From Gaiella sp. (GTDB lineage Bacteria > Actinomycetota > Thermoleophilia > Gaiellales > Gaiellaceae), in NCBI GenBank assembly GCA_027493885.1, contig JAOSJZ010000001.1:1240001-1304000 (forward strand): 64,000 nt of DNA, in the 5' to 3' direction. This document shows positions 1 to 9,382 of the stretch, one piece after another; the stretch's first letter is position 1; every line of letters starts with the position of its first letter. The notes beneath the pieces are model-generated. The model was not told the origin of the DNA. It did no database searches and saw only the letters and a list, made by a program, of their open reading frames with translations. The translations under genes and the position numbers were made by a program.

Positions 1-108
1 GTCGCCTGGTGGGCGCTGCTCCTGGCGACGATCCTGACGTGGGTCTCGGGCCTCGACTACGCCCGCGTCGCACCGCGCGTGCTGCGCGGCGGGCGCGTCG
101 CCTCGTAG
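1..108 (+). CDS. pgsA: CDP-diacylglycerol-glycerol-3-phosphate 3-phosphatidyltransferase-like protein, C-terminal end (partial)
   Basis: Only the last 35 residues are present, ending in TAG at 106-108. They form one hydrophobic helix followed by a motif reading TWVSGLDYARV. A closing transmembrane helix with an SGLDY-type motif is typical of the C-terminus of PgsA-family CDP-alcohol phosphatidyltransferases, membrane enzymes that make phosphatidylglycerol phosphate. The catalytic CDP-alcohol motif lies outside the window, so this rests on tail resemblance alone. Its 3' end overlaps the end of the converging small gene at 57-275. Confidence 0.5.
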   Translation, partial: VAWWALLLATILTWVSGLDYARVAPRVLRGGRVAS

Positions 109-275
109 GCGGCCGGCCGCGGGCGGTCGCCAGGGGCCCGGTCGAGCGCATCCTCGAGCCCGGCGCGCCACCAGCCCGATACGGTGCCCGACGCCGCCAG
201 CGCGGCCACTGCGACCGCACGCGTCACGGCCAGCTGCTCGAGCGGGCCGGCATCCGGTGCGAGCTCGATGTCCAC
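57..275 (-). CDS. small protein of unknown function downstream of modC
   Basis: A 72-residue frame starts with GTG and lies 18 nt after the modC stop on the same strand, so it could be co-transcribed. Third codon positions are almost all G or C, as in its neighbours. The N-terminal two thirds resemble a folded helical protein with a GWWRAGLE stretch; the tail is basic and ends RSTRGATRA. I do not recognise the family. It resembles short epsilon-type subunits of actinobacterial acyl-CoA carboxylases only in size and style. It overlaps the converging pgsA-like gene by 52 nt, which slightly lowers confidence. Confidence 0.45.
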   Translation of the reverse strand: MDIELAPDAGPLEQLAVTRAVAVAALAASGTVSGWWRAGLEDALDRAPGDRPRPAAYEATRPPRSTRGATRA

Positions 276-293
276 GGTGCCACGGTACCGCGA

Positions 294-1327
294 TCAGAGC
301 GGGAGGAGCCTCGCCGCGGTCGCCTTGAAGGAGGCGACAACGATCTCACCCTCCCGGAGACCGAGTCGCGATGCGGATCCGCTCGTGATCTCGGCGGCGA
401 GCGGGCCGACACGGAGGCGGACGCGGTTGCCGAGCTCGACGAGCGACACGATCGGTGCACGCACGTGGTTGACCGCCGTGTCCGCAGGCGTCTCGCGGGC
501 GATCGAGACTTCCCACGGATAGATGCTGAGCGCGACCCGACCCTGCCCGTGATCGGTCGACCAGGCCGTGATCCCCGCATCGAGGCTGATCTCGGTCAGC
601 CCGTCGCGTCCCGGCGCCGCGGTCCCGGGCAGGAGGGTCGCGCCCGTGAAGCTCGCGACGAACGGATCTGCCGGGGCCGCGACGAGACCGGAAGGCGTCC
701 CTTCCTGGAGAATCCGGCCCTCGACGATCACGCCGACCCGGTCGGCCAGCGCAGCGGCATCTTCGAAGTCGTGCGTCACGAGCACGGTCGGGATCGCCAG
801 ACCGGCCAGGAGCTCGTACAACTCGGCGCGCACGGCGGCGCGGGTGTGTGCGTCGAGCGCCGCCAGCGGCTCGTCGAGCAGGAGCACGGCCGGGTCGCGG
901 GCGAGCGCGCGCGCGAGGGCGACGCGCTGGCGCTCGCCCCCGACAGATCCGCGACTCGCGCGTGCCTGAGGTGGGCGATCCGGAATCGCTGGAGCAGCGT
1001 CTCGACGTCGAGGCGCCTGCCCGCGCCGAAGCGCACGTTGCCCGTCACGTCGAGGTGCGGGAACAGCGCGTACTCCTGGAACAGGTAACCGACGCGCCGC
1101 CTCTCGGGCGGCAGGTCGATACGCCTGCTCGTGTCGAGCCACGTCTCGCCGGTGACGGCAATCCTGCCTTCCTCGGGCGTGAGCAGCCCGGAGATCGCCC
1201 GGAGCACCGTCGTCTTGCCCGCGCCTGACGGGCCGACGAGCGCGAACGTCGCGCCGGAGCCGACGCTCAGCTCGACAGCGGCGACGAAGCTACGGAGGGA
1301 ATGGGTGAGCTGGAGCTCGAGCGCCAT
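294..1327 (-). CDS. modC: molybdate ABC transporter ATP-binding protein ModC (frameshifted in this sequence)
   Basis: ModC powers molybdate import through ModB with ModA as binding protein. Frame one carries the Walker A loop (GPSGAGKTT) and Q-loop region. Frame two carries the signature ([13 protein letters not shown]), Walker B (LLLDEP), the switch histidine (VTHD) and a C-terminal TOBE-like molybdate-sensing region. The shift lies in a run of five C at 937-941. One extra base there restores VADLSGGERQRV, the family consensus, and gives a clean 344-residue protein of normal length. The ATG start overlaps the modB 3' end. A sequencing error looks more likely than a real lesion, but both fit. 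Confidence 0.85.
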
Positions 1328-2100
1328 CGTGTGATCAGCTTGACGGACAGCAGGGTGGCGGCGCTCGTCGCGACCAGCACCGCGCTGATCGCAAGGGCGA
1401 CGTCGAAGTCGAGGTCGAACTGCTCGTAGATCGCGAGCGACAGCGTCTGCGTGACACCCTGCAGCGACCCGGCGAACATGATCGTGGCGCCGAACTCGCC
1501 GAGGCCGCGCGCGAACGCCAGCGCCGCCCCCGCCCCGAGCCCGCCGGCGGAAAGCGGGAGCGCCACGCGTAAGAAGACGCCTCCCGGGCCCGCGCCGAGG
1601 GTGCGCGCCGCGCCCGGCAGTGTCGGGTCGAGCGCCTCGAAGGCCGAGACCGCCGTCCGTACGTAGAACGGGCTCGCCACGAAGGTGACTGCGAGGACGA
1701 CCGCGAGCTTGTTAAAGGCGACGTCGATCCCGAGCGCGTCGAGCGTGCCTCCCAGCAGCCCGAGACGGCCGAACGCGGCCAGCAGCCCGATGCCCGCCAC
1801 CGCCGGAGGTAGGACGAGCGGCAGCTCGATCAGCGTGACCACGAGGTCCCGGAGGCGCGAGCGCCGCGTCGCGGCCCAGTACGCCGTCGGCGTGCCCAGG
1901 AGCAGAATCAGCCCGAGCGCGATCAGGTTCGTCTCGAAGGTCACGACGAGCGCGTCCTTGGCGACGTCGCTCCGCAAGGCCGACACCAGCTCGCCCGGAG
2001 GCACCCTGAGGAAGATCGCGAGGATCGGCAGCAGCAGGAAGCCGAGCGCGAGCGCCGTTGCCAGGACGAGAGTGCCGCGGAAGAGCCGGTTTACGACGAC
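1267..2100 (-). CDS. modB: molybdate ABC transporter permease ModB
   Basis: An inner-membrane permease of about 275 residues with five to six hydrophobic helices. It carries the ModB/CysT-type ABC-interaction loop, visible as [19 protein letters not shown]. It follows modA directly and overlaps modC by about 60 nt, so translation is probably coupled. No ATG, GTG or TTG lies in frame near the expected N-terminus: the frame reads GTC-GTC-GTA across the modA stop, and the first alternative is a CTG at 2064. The start is therefore undefined, and another small indel in this area is possible. Confidence 0.8.
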   Translation of the reverse strand, partial: VVVNRLFRGTLVLATALALGFLLLPILAIFLRVPPGELVSALRSDVAKDALVVTFETNLIALGLILLLGTPTAYWAATRRSRLRDLVVTLIELPLVLPPAVAGIGLLAAFGRLGLLGGTLDALGIDVAFNKLAVVLAVTFVASPFYVRTAVSAFEALDPTLPGAARTLGAGPGGVFLRVALPLSAGGLGAGAALAFARGLGEFGATIMFAGSLQGVTQTLSLAIYEQFDLDFDVALAISAVLVATSAATLLSVKLITRWRSSSSSPIPSVASSPLSS

Positions 2101-2846
2101 GCCTTCGGAAGCGGGAGGAAGCCGGCGCTCACCAGCGCCTTCTGGCCCTTCGCGGACAGGAGGATCTTGATCCAGGCCCGCGCCGCAGACTTGTTGCGTG
2201 ACTTCGAGACGACCGCGATCTCGTAGCGCACCCGCGGCTGGGCCCAGGCGGGGATGCGGACCGCGGTCACGTCGTCGGAGACCGCGCGGGCGTCTGTTGC
2301 GTACACGAACCCGGCGTCCGCCTGCCCGAGCGCGACCTTGCCGGTCACGGCCTTCACGTCGGACTCGACGCTGACGACGTTCGAGAGCACGCTCGTCAGG
2401 CCCAGCCGGCGGAGCACCGCCCGCGTGTATCCCCCGACCGGGACGGCCGCGCCCGCGACGACCAGCTTGACGGGCTTGCGCCCGAGGTCGAAGACGGTCG
2501 TGATGCCGGCGGGGTTCGACCTCGGCACGATCAGGACGAGCCGGTTCGAGGTGAACGTGACGGGCTTGTCGACGATCCCAGCCCTGTACAGCCGCTGCGT
2601 GTTGAGCGGCGCTGCCGACGCGAAGACGTCGGCCGGGGCGCCGTTGCGAATCTGCGTCTCGAGCGTGTTCGACCCGGCGAAGCTGTAGCGCCCCGCCGGA
2701 TCGAGCGCCTTGAACACCTCGGTCAGCGAAGCCGCGGCGTAGATCGTCAACGGAGTGGCCCGGGAACGTGCGGTCGCACCGGAGACGAGCACGGACGACG
2801 CCGCCAGAGCCGCCAGCGAGACCACGGCGAGCAGACGGGCTCTCAT
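2091..2846 (-). CDS. modA: molybdate ABC transporter substrate-binding protein ModA
   Basis: Periplasmic-type binding protein of 251 residues. A signal peptide (arginines, then a hydrophobic core, then VSGATA) is followed by IYAAASLTEVFKAL, the classic ModA N-terminal motif that contacts the oxyanion. It ends on a two-domain SBP_bac fold with the GFVYATDA hinge region. Start ATG at 2846 was chosen because a strong GAGGAGG ribosome site lies just upstream; an ATG at 2861 is less well placed. There is no lipobox, so the protein is probably released or held by other means. First transporter gene of the mod operon. Confidence 0.9.
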   Translation of the reverse strand: MRARLLAVVSLAALAASSVLVSGATARSRATPLTIYAAASLTEVFKALDPAGRYSFAGSNTLETQIRNGAPADVFASAAPLNTQRLYRAGIVDKPVTFTSNRLVLIVPRSNPAGITTVFDLGRKPVKLVVAGAAVPVGGYTRAVLRRLGLTSVLSNVVSVESDVKAVTGKVALGQADAGFVYATDARAVSDDVTAVRIPAWAQPRVRYEIAVVSKSRNKSAARAWIKILLSAKGQKALVSAGFLPLPKASS

Positions 2847-2857
2847 TCGCAACCTCC

Positions 2858-3442
2858 TCATCCCAGGTACGGCTCGAGCGCAGAGCTCGCGCGCTCGAGG
2901 TCGACGGCAACGGGGAAGGGCTCGACGACGCCGCGCAGCCCGAGCGCGGTCAGCGCCCCCAGTTGCTGACCGATGCTGGCGGCGAGGCTCGCATACAGGG
3001 TCCGGTAGCTCGGCTCGGAGACGGCCGTGACGGCGGTCTGGTACACGCCGAGCAGCGCCTGGAGGACGGTTCGGGCGGTGGCCCCGGTCGCGGCGGGGGT
3101 CGCGAACGCCCTGTCCGGCCACTGGAACGCGAAGTCCTCCGCCGTCGGCGCGTCCTGACCGGCACCGGCGAGGAGCCCGGAAAGCGCGCGGGCGTGCTGG
3201 AGCGCCGCATGACGACAGATCCGGAGGGTGGACCGGGCGTCGCCCGTGACGGACGTCCCGGCGAGCGCCTTCTCGTACAGGTCGGCCAGCAGGAGCTCGC
3301 TCGAGACCGAGAAGTTCGCGTAGGCGAGCTCCTCGTCCGACACGGCGAGCGCCGGCTTGGCGGGAAGCGCGGGAAGCGCCGCAAACGCCGCCCCGCCCGC
3401 GGCGGCCGCAAGCAGGCCTCGACGGCTGATGGACTTCGTCAC
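2858..3442 (-). CDS. Tat-exported ferritin-like domain protein
   Basis: A 194-residue protein with an N-terminal twin-arginine signal (SRRGLLAAAAGG plus hydrophobic stretch, cleavage likely near AKPALA). An all-helical mature part follows, with Glu/His-containing helices (ELLLADLYEKAL, CRHAALQHARAL) like the secreted ferritin-like families. Such proteins fold in the cytoplasm and are exported with metal or cofactor bound. It sits between the TOBE regulator (4-nt ATGA overlap) and modA (11-nt gap). Co-transcription with molybdate uptake is clear, but its task there is not known to me. Confidence 0.75.
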   Translation of the reverse strand: MTKSISRRGLLAAAAGGAAFAALPALPAKPALAVSDEELAYANFSVSSELLLADLYEKALAGTSVTGDARSTLRICRHAALQHARALSGLLAGAGQDAPTAEDFAFQWPDRAFATPAATGATARTVLQALLGVYQTAVTAVSEPSYRTLYASLAASIGQQLGALTALGLRGVVEPFPVAVDLERASSALEPYLG

Positions 3443-3816
3443 CGCTCCACCATCACGCTCGTCGACTTGACCACCCCTGCTGCGCTCACGCCCGGCGCGA
3501 GACCGAGCTCCTCCACCGACTCCCGCGTCACGATCGCCACGACCCGCGCGGGCTCGGTGACGTCGATCTCGACGCGGGCGAGGAGGCCGTCGGTCTCGAC
3601 GGAGCGGACGATGCCGCGGAACCGGTTCCGCGCCGTGAGCCCGTCGGCGTGCTGCGCGCCGCGGAGGCGCTCGACCTCGGTCGCGGGGACGACGCGACGA
3701 TTCGCGGAATCGCGCTCGACCCGGATCTTCCCCTCGCGGTCCCAGCGCCGAAGCGTGTCGAGGCTGATCCCGAGCGCGCGGGACGCCTGCGCTGCGGTTA
3801 GAGTCTTCCTAGGCAT
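3439..3816 (-). CDS. MerR-type HTH plus TOBE-domain molybdate-responsive regulator
   Basis: The 125-residue protein has an excisionase/MerR-like helix-turn-helix at residues about 6-52 (LTAAQASRALGISLDTLRRWDREGK). A single TOBE (Mop) domain follows at about 60-125 (ARNRFRGIVRSVETDG, then VAIVTRESVEELGL). TOBE domains bind molybdate or tungstate. This arrangement is the usual small regulator or molybdopterin-type binding protein heading actinobacterial mod operons. It is the first gene of the operon and overlaps the next by ATGA, so it likely autoregulates molybdate uptake. Confidence 0.82.
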   Translation of the reverse strand: MPRKTLTAAQASRALGISLDTLRRWDREGKIRVERDSANRRVVPATEVERLRGAQHADGLTARNRFRGIVRSVETDGLLARVEIDVTEPARVVAIVTRESVEELGLAPGVSAAGVVKSTSVMVER

Positions 3817-3900
3817 TGCCTATCTAATACCACATCGCGCGTCGCTCGCAGCGGCGGCGTCCACGCGGGCCGCACGCGCGGCACCCCGTACGATCGCGAC

Positions 3901-4755
3901 GTGGAGGTCGAGCTCCTCACCGACGCCGAGGCGATCCTGGAGCGTGCCGGGCCCGTACTCCTCGCCGACGAGGCACGTCACAACCTCGCGCTCGGGATTC
4001 TCTCGTTCACGCTCGAGCACCCCGACGTGTACCCGGAGGTGCGGGGTTGGGCCGTGCGCGAGCGGGGCACCGTGGTCGGCGCGGCTCTGCGGACGCCCCC
4101 GTACAACCTCGTTCTCGTGCGGCCGCAGGGCCCGGACGCCCTCGAAGCGCTCGTCGCCGCCATCGAGGACGAGCTGCCCGGGGTCGTCGGCGGCGTGCCG
4201 GAGGTGGATGCCTTCGCTGAGTCGTGGAGCGCCCGGTGCGGCGTGACGGCGGCGACGCGGCTCGACCAGCGGATCTACTCGCTCGTGGAGGTCGTGCCGC
4301 CGCGGCGCGTGGACGGCGCGGCCCGCCTCGCCGGCGTCGCGGATCGCCCGCTCGTGCTCGGGTGGATCACGGCCTTCACCGAGGAGGCGCTGCACGGCGG
4401 AGACGACCCGGGACGGATCGAGCGTAGCGTGGACGCACGGCTCGGCGGCGAAGGCAGCGGCGGCATCTGCCTCTGGGAGGTGGGCGGCGAGCCGGTCTCG
4501 CTCGCGGGCTTCGGTGGCCCCACGCCGAACGGGCTTCGCATCGGCCCGGTGTACACGCCCCCGGAACGGCGCGGGTGCGGCTACGGGAGCGCCGTGACCG
4601 CCGCCGTCTCGCAGCGGGCGCTCGACCGCGGCAAGCGCTTCTGCTTCCTCTACACCGATCTCGCCAATCCGACGTCGAACGCCGTCTACATCCGCATCGG
4701 CTACGAGCCCGTGTGCGACTCCCGTGAGATCGCGTTCGCCCCTGTCCTCGGTTGA
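3901..4755 (+). CDS. GNAT family N-acetyltransferase
   Basis: A 284-residue protein with a GTG start at 3901. The C-terminal half holds the GNAT acetyl-CoA fold: IGPVYTPPERRGCGYGSAVT matches motif A (V..P..RG.G.G), followed by LYTDLANPTSNAVYIRIGY for motif B. The N-terminal half resembles a degenerate second GNAT-like domain, as in many actinobacterial two-part acetyltransferases. Substrate unknown. It is transcribed divergently from the mod operon and converges on the carboxylase gene. Confidence 0.82.
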   Translation: MEVELLTDAEAILERAGPVLLADEARHNLALGILSFTLEHPDVYPEVRGWAVRERGTVVGAALRTPPYNLVLVRPQGPDALEALVAAIEDELPGVVGGVPEVDAFAESWSARCGVTAATRLDQRIYSLVEVVPPRRVDGAARLAGVADRPLVLGWITAFTEEALHGGDDPGRIERSVDARLGGEGSGGICLWEVGGEPVSLAGFGGPTPNGLRIGPVYTPPERRGCGYGSAVTAAVSQRALDRGKRFCFLYTDLANPTSNAVYIRIGYEPVCDSREIAFAPVLG

Positions 4756-4884
4756 GGTGACGACGTTCCGCCCATTGAGGGTCGCCCGGGCGGTTCCGCA
4801 ATTTGCGAACGGATCAAGGGGCACCCCATCCCACCACCCACTTTCCATTCTATCGCCCAAATCGGCAACAAGTGTCACGAAGGC

Positions 4885-4917
4885 GTGCCGAGATCGTGCC
4901 GAGATCGTGCCGAGATC
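4885..4917. repeat. three perfect tandem copies of an 11-nt unit (GTGCCGAGATC)
   Basis: Three exact head-to-tail copies lie in the 188-nt spacer between two converging genes. The unit is not a multiple of three and is not in a gene. I see no pairing structure. It is most likely a slippage product. Confidence 0.8.
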
Positions 4918-4943
4918 GTGACGGAGCGCCTCCGCCACGCCGT

Positions 4944-6509
4944 CTACAACGGGATGTTGCCGTGCTTGCGCTTCGGGCCGGGCTCGCGCTTCGTGAGCGT
5001 CGCCTCGAGCGCCCGCACGAGGTAGGGCCTGGTGCGGCGCGGCTCGATCACGTCGTCGACGTACCCCCGCTCCGCCGCCGAATACGGGTTCGCGAAGCGC
5101 TCCTTGTAGTCGGCGATCAGCTCCGCGCGGCGCGCTTTGGGATCGTCCGTTTCCTCGAGCTCGTGCCGGAAGACGATGTTCACCGCACCGTCGGGACCCA
5201 TCACCGCCACCTCAGCGGTGGGCCAGGCGACGTTGACGTCGGCACGGATGTGCTTCGAGCTCATGACGTCGTACGCCCCGCCGTATGCCTTGCGCGTGAC
5301 CACGGTCAGCTTCGGAACGGTCGCCTCGGCGTAGGCGTAGAGCAGCTTCGCACCGTGGCGGATGATCCCGCCCCACTCCTGCGCCGTACCGGGGAGGAAG
5401 CCCGGGACGTCGACGAACGTCAGGAGCGGGACGTTGAACGCGTCGCAGGTGCGCACGAAGCGCGCCGCCTTCACGGACGCGTCGATGTCCAGCACGCCGG
5501 CGAGCGCCGACGGCTGGTTCCCGACCACGCCGACCGCGTGCCCGCCGAGCCGGGCGAAGCCGCACACGATGTTCTCAGCGTGCCGGGGTTGGATCTCCAG
5601 GAACGCACCCTCGTCCACGACCGTCTCGATCACGCGCTTCATGTCGTACGGCTTGTGCGGCGAGTCCGGGATCAGCGTGTCGAGCTCGGGCGACTCGCGG
5701 TCGGCCGGGTCGGTTGGGGCCGCGTACGGTGCGGTCTCGAGGTTGTTCTGCGGCAGGAACGTCAGCAGGTACCGGGCGTCGTCGATGCACGCCTGCTCGT
5801 CCGGCGCGACCAGGTGCGCGACTCCCGACTTCGTGGCGTGTGCGGCCGCCCCGCCCAGCTCCTCGAAGCTGACGTCCTCGCCGGTGACGGTCTTCACGAC
5901 GTCGGGCCCCGTGATGAACATGTACGACGAGCCCTCGGTCATAAGCACGAAATCCGTGATCGCAGGCGAGTAGACGGCGCCTCCGGCGCACGGTCCCATG
6001 ACCAGCGAGACCTGGGGAACGACGCCCGAGGCCTGGACGTTGCGCCAGAAGATCTCGGCGTAGCCGGCGAGCGAGACGACGCCCTCCTGGATGCGCGCGC
6101 CACCCGAGTCGTTGATCCCGACCACCGGACAGCCGACGCGGACCGCCATGTCCATCACCTTGCAGACCTTCTCCGCGAACACCTCCGAGAGGGAGCCGCC
6201 GAAGACCGTGAAGTCCTGGCTGAAGACGCACACCGGCCGGCCGAAGACGGTGCCGTACCCGGTCACGACGGCGTCGCCCCACGGTCGCTTCTCCCGCATC
6301 CCGAACTCGGTCTCGCGATGCCGCACGAAGCGGTCGAGCTCGACGAACGACCCCGCGTCGAGGAGCAGCTCGATGCGCTCGCGGGCGAGCAGCTTCCCTC
6401 GCTCGTGCTGGCGCGCGATTGCCTTCTCCGAGCCTGCGTGCGCGGCCGCTTCGCCCAGCTCGCGCAGCCAGGCGAGCTTCTCCTCGGTCGTCTCGTGCCG
6501 CGTCGCCAT
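4944..6509 (-). CDS. pccB: acyl-CoA (propionyl-CoA type) carboxylase, carboxyltransferase beta subunit
   Basis: At 521 residues this is the normal length for PccB/AccD5-type carboxyltransferases, which move CO2 from biotin-BCCP to propionyl- or acetyl-CoA. The two crotonase-like halves carry [29 protein letters not shown] and [12 protein letters not shown] (acyl-CoA oxyanion hole). The second half has [27 protein letters not shown] split over the active site and [10 protein letters not shown]. The ATG at 6509 begins [15 protein letters not shown], the usual N-terminus. No biotin carboxylase or epsilon subunit is adjacent, so its partners are encoded elsewhere. Confidence 0.93.
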   Translation of the reverse strand: MATRHETTEEKLAWLRELGEAAAHAGSEKAIARQHERGKLLARERIELLLDAGSFVELDRFVRHRETEFGMREKRPWGDAVVTGYGTVFGRPVCVFSQDFTVFGGSLSEVFAEKVCKVMDMAVRVGCPVVGINDSGGARIQEGVVSLAGYAEIFWRNVQASGVVPQVSLVMGPCAGGAVYSPAITDFVLMTEGSSYMFITGPDVVKTVTGEDVSFEELGGAAAHATKSGVAHLVAPDEQACIDDARYLLTFLPQNNLETAPYAAPTDPADRESPELDTLIPDSPHKPYDMKRVIETVVDEGAFLEIQPRHAENIVCGFARLGGHAVGVVGNQPSALAGVLDIDASVKAARFVRTCDAFNVPLLTFVDVPGFLPGTAQEWGGIIRHGAKLLYAYAEATVPKLTVVTRKAYGGAYDVMSSKHIRADVNVAWPTAEVAVMGPDGAVNIVFRHELEETDDPKARRAELIADYKERFANPYSAAERGYVDDVIEPRRTRPYLVRALEATLTKREPGPKRKHGNIPL

Positions 6510-6557
6510 CGGGCGGGAGCCTAACGAGCGCTCGGGCGCGACGAGTAGCATCGCCGC

Positions 6558-7523
6558 GTGGACGGGCCGCTCGACCGGTCGGCGACCTGGCCGTACGAGG
6601 ACGGCGTGCCCGGGCGCTTCTCGTACGCACGGGCCGACCATCCGACGGGCGTCGCGTGCGAGGACGCGCTCGGAGCGCTCGACGGAGGGCAGGCGCTGCT
6701 CTTCCCGTCCGGGATGGCCGCGGTCACGGTCGTCGTACTCACGATGCTCCGGCCCGGCGGCACCGTCGCGCTGGCCCAGGGCGCGTACTACGGCCACCGG
6801 ATGCTGCTCGACCACCTCGCTCCGTGGGGCGTGAACGTCGTCGAGTTCGACCAGACGGGACCGCCACCCCGCGGTGCCGACCTGATCCTCGTCGAGGCGC
6901 CCGCGAACCCGCTGCTCACGATGCCCGACGCCGACGCGGCCGTCGCGCATCCGGCGCCCGTCGTCTGCGACGCGACCGTCGCCTCGCCCTTGCGGTTTCG
7001 GCCGCTCGACCGCGGCTGCGACGTCGCGCTCCACTCGGCGACGAAGGTGCTCGCCGGGCACGACGACTCGCTGGCGGGGGTCACCGTCGCGCGGGACGCC
7101 GACCTGAGAGACCGGCTCCACCTCATGCGGCGGCTCTCGGGCATCGTCGCCTCCGCGGACACGGCCTGGCTCGTGCTCCGCGGGCTCGAGACGCTCGAGG
7201 TGCGCCTCGCACGGCAGGAGGCCAGCGCGCGCGTCCTGGTCGAGCGCCTCTCCGCGCACCCGTCAGTCGAGACGGTCCGGTACCCGGGGCTCTCCTTCCT
7301 CGTCTCGTTCGACGTCGCCGACGGCGAGGCGGCCGGCCGGGTCGAGCGCGCCGTCCGCGTGATCGAGAACGCCACCAGCCTGGGCGGGATCCGCTCGAAG
7401 CTCGAGGCACGGCACCGCTGGGAGGGCGACCGCATTCCGGCGGGGCTGCTCCGGTTCTCCGTGGGCCTCGAGAACCCTGACGCGCTCTGGGCCGACCTGG
7501 AGCGCGCGCTGGCGCAGGCATAG
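6558..7523 (+). CDS. Cys/Met metabolism PLP-dependent enzyme (cystathionine gamma-synthase/lyase-like), short form
   Basis: A fold-type I PLP enzyme of 321 residues. Visible marks are the cofactor-phosphate region ([10 protein letters not shown]), an Asp over the pyridine ring ([10 protein letters not shown]), the Schiff-base lysine in [12 protein letters not shown] and the C-terminal [18 protein letters not shown] signature. Family members are usually 380-400 residues. This one starts abruptly at GTG 6558 and lacks most of the N-terminal segment that reaches into the neighbouring active site, so its substrate range is uncertain. It is divergent from pccB. Confidence 0.8.
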   Translation: MDGPLDRSATWPYEDGVPGRFSYARADHPTGVACEDALGALDGGQALLFPSGMAAVTVVVLTMLRPGGTVALAQGAYYGHRMLLDHLAPWGVNVVEFDQTGPPPRGADLILVEAPANPLLTMPDADAAVAHPAPVVCDATVASPLRFRPLDRGCDVALHSATKVLAGHDDSLAGVTVARDADLRDRLHLMRRLSGIVASADTAWLVLRGLETLEVRLARQEASARVLVERLSAHPSVETVRYPGLSFLVSFDVADGEAAGRVERAVRVIENATSLGGIRSKLEARHRWEGDRIPAGLLRFSVGLENPDALWADLERALAQA

Positions 7524-7609
7524 GAAACTGTGACAGTCTGTTGCTTGCGCCCGGCGCTACCGTGGGCAGTGAGCTTCAGCGGTCGTCGAGTGAAGGAGGT
7601 AGGGAGATC

Positions 7610-8131
7610 GTGAGCGGCGCCGTGGAGAAGGCCGTCCTCGCCGGCGGATGCTTCTGGGGAATGGAAGACCTCTTCCGCAAGCAGCCCGGAGTCGTGTCGA
7701 CCCGAGTCGGGTACACGGGCGGCGACGTCCCGAACGCGACCTACCGCAACCACGGGACGCATGCCGAGGCGATCGAGATCGTCTTCGACTCCGAGCAGAC
7801 CTCGTATCGCGAGCTCCTCGAGTTCTTCTTCCAGATCCACGACCCGACGACTCCGAACCGCCAGGGCAACGACGTCGGAACGAGCTACCGCTCGGCGATC
7901 TTCATCCTCGACGACGAGCAGCGGCGCATCGCCGAAGAGACGATCGCCGAGGTCGACGCGTCGGGGCTCTGGCCGGGGAAGGTCGTCACGGAGGTGGCGC
8001 CCGCGGGGCCGTTCTGGGAGGCCGAGCCCGAGCACCAGGACTACCTCGAGCGGTACCCGAACGGTTACACCTGCCATTTCGTCCGGCCCGGGTGGGTCCT
8101 GCCCCGCGGGGTCGCGACAGCCGCCGAGTAG
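7610..8131 (+). CDS. msrA: peptide-methionine (S)-S-oxide reductase MsrA
   Basis: Repairs oxidised methionine in proteins using thioredoxin. The 173-residue product begins within four residues of its catalytic motif region, [12 protein letters not shown], with the nucleophilic Cys in [28 protein letters not shown] split by family conserved positions and [17 protein letters not shown] are also standard. Start GTG 7610 was chosen because of the strong GAAGGAGGT site at 7592-7600; a longer frame upstream is not needed. A hairpin at 8153-8169 could end the transcript. Confidence 0.93.
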   Translation: MSGAVEKAVLAGGCFWGMEDLFRKQPGVVSTRVGYTGGDVPNATYRNHGTHAEAIEIVFDSEQTSYRELLEFFFQIHDPTTPNRQGNDVGTSYRSAIFILDDEQRRIAEETIAEVDASGLWPGKVVTEVAPAGPFWEAEPEHQDYLERYPNGYTCHFVRPGWVLPRGVATAAE

Positions 8132-8152
8132 CACGCTGCACGAACGGATACG

Positions 8153-8169
8153 TCGGCGCTTCGCGCCGA
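8153..8169 (+). terminator. hairpin downstream of msrA
   Basis: A perfect 7-bp stem TCGGCGC/GCGCCGA closes a TTC loop 21 nt after the msrA stop. No T-run follows, so termination strength is uncertain. Confidence 0.4.
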
Positions 8170-8322
8170 ACAGCCTCGGGCGATGTCGGGTAGGGCGGCG
8201 AGCCCGACGTCCCGAACCCGGACGCGCTGCGCTCGGCGGTCGCCGACGTGATCGCCCGATCGCATCGCCCGTGCGCAACGGGGGAACGCCCGGCGCACCA
8301 CGCCGCCTCTCGAGGCCTGCGA

Positions 8323-8487
8323 TCAACGTCTTCGGCTCGCGCCGGCTCGCCGCCTCAGAGGAACGAAGGCGAGCACGACCTCGCCAGTGCGGAAACGAGC
8401 GTGTAGGGCAAGACGTCCGGCCCCCACTTCGTCTCGGCCCTGCTCCATCGCGATGAGCCCGCTGGCGAGAAACCCGATCGAGAGCAT
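8323..8487 (-). CDS. possible small membrane protein downstream of potC
   Basis: A 54-codon frame from ATG 8487 encodes one hydrophobic helix (MLSIGFLASGLIAME) and a basic tail ending RRRAGASRRR. The same frame is open back to the potC stop (the read-through would begin AGYKIGTIAALAVVA), so it may be a decayed C-terminal extension of the permease or a short operon-end gene. No ribosome site is obvious and I recognise no family. Confidence 0.25.
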   Translation of the reverse strand: MLSIGFLASGLIAMEQGRDEVGAGRLALHARFRTGEVVLAFVPLRRRAGASRRR

Positions 8488-8532
8488 CGCGACGACCGCG
8501 AGCGCCGCGATCGTCCCGATCTTGTAACCCGC

Positions 8533-9372
8533 CTACGGCGCGGCGGTGGGGATCGTCGGCGCGCGCTCCTCGTCGGGGCCGCCGCCGCCCGCGAGCCGCT
8601 GAGCGATGTAGACCGGGATGATCGAGGCGACGACCAGGAACAGGGCGACGACGTTCACGATCGGCAGCTGCGCCGGGCGCGCGAGGGTCGCGAAGATCCA
8701 GATCGGAAGCGTCTGCTGCGCGCCCGAGGTGAAGATCGTGACGACGACCTCGTCGAAGGAGAGCGCGAACGCGAGCAGGCCGCCGGCGAGGAGCGCCGTG
8801 CGCATCTGCGGGAACATGACGTACCGAGTCGTCTGCCAGTAGTCGGCGCCGAGATCGGCGGACGCCTCGTCGAGAGCGCCGGACGTCCGCCGGATGCGCG
8901 CGATCACGTTGTTGTAGACGACGACCACGCAGAACGTCGCGTGGCCGACGATGATCGTCGCCAGCCCGAACGACACGCCGATCGGGCCGAGGACGTCCAC
9001 GATCGTGGCCTGGAGCGCGAGCCCCGTGACGATGCCGGGGAGGGCGATCGGAAGGACGACCGCGAACGTGATCACCTCGCGCCCGAAGAACTGGTAGCGC
9101 GCGACGGCGAGGGAGGCGAGCGTGCCGAGGACGAGCGCGATCGCCGTCGCCCCCAGCGCGGCGAGGATCGAGAGCGTGAGCGCCTCGCGGACGCCGTCGT
9201 CGTTGAACGCGACGGAGAACCACCGCGTGCTGTACTCCTCGATCGGCCACTTCTGCGTCACGTTCCGGTTGAACGCGTAGAGCCCGATCACGAGCAGCGG
9301 GCCGTAGATGAAGACGAGCGTGAGGCCCGTCCCTGCGCGCAGGAGCCAGCGGGTGAGGCGCGACTCGACCAT
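8533..9372 (-). CDS. potC: spermidine/putrescine-type ABC transporter permease PotC
   Basis: An inner-membrane permease of 279 residues with six hydrophobic helices. The EAA loop that docks on the ATPase reads EASADLGADYWQTTRYVMFPQMR, split here by position about 170-195, followed by the typical SFDEVVVTIFTSG helix. It is the last permease gene of the gabT-potADBC operon. The adjoining potB stops 10 nt upstream of this start. Together with PotB it forms the polyamine channel. Confidence 0.9.
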   Translation of the reverse strand: MVESRLTRWLLRAGTGLTLVFIYGPLLVIGLYAFNRNVTQKWPIEEYSTRWFSVAFNDDGVREALTLSILAALGATAIALVLGTLASLAVARYQFFGREVITFAVVLPIALPGIVTGLALQATIVDVLGPIGVSFGLATIIVGHATFCVVVVYNNVIARIRRTSGALDEASADLGADYWQTTRYVMFPQMRTALLAGGLLAFALSFDEVVVTIFTSGAQQTLPIWIFATLARPAQLPIVNVVALFLVVASIIPVYIAQRLAGGGGPDEERAPTIPTAAP

Positions 9373-9382
9373 CAGTGACGGC

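Larger units (their letters stand above)
8132..8532. other. 401-nt gap between msrA and potC
   Basis: The first part holds the hairpin at 8153-8169 and a second imperfect pairing (GATGTCGGG with CCCGACGTC) near 8180-8215. The rest has no convincing long coding frame. A 54-codon minus-strand frame lies at 8323-8487 and is listed separately. Confidence 0.6.

Noticed and set aside
2768-4246. A 492-codon plus-strand frame opposite the molybdate regulator region
   Set aside because: No motifs; shadow of the minus-strand ferritin-like and TOBE genes plus the start of the GNAT gene.
6788-9250. An 820-codon minus-strand frame spanning the PLP enzyme, msrA and part of potC
   Set aside because: It crosses three well-supported genes and has low-complexity Arg-rich composition. 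The plus strand holds the MsrA and PLP motifs.
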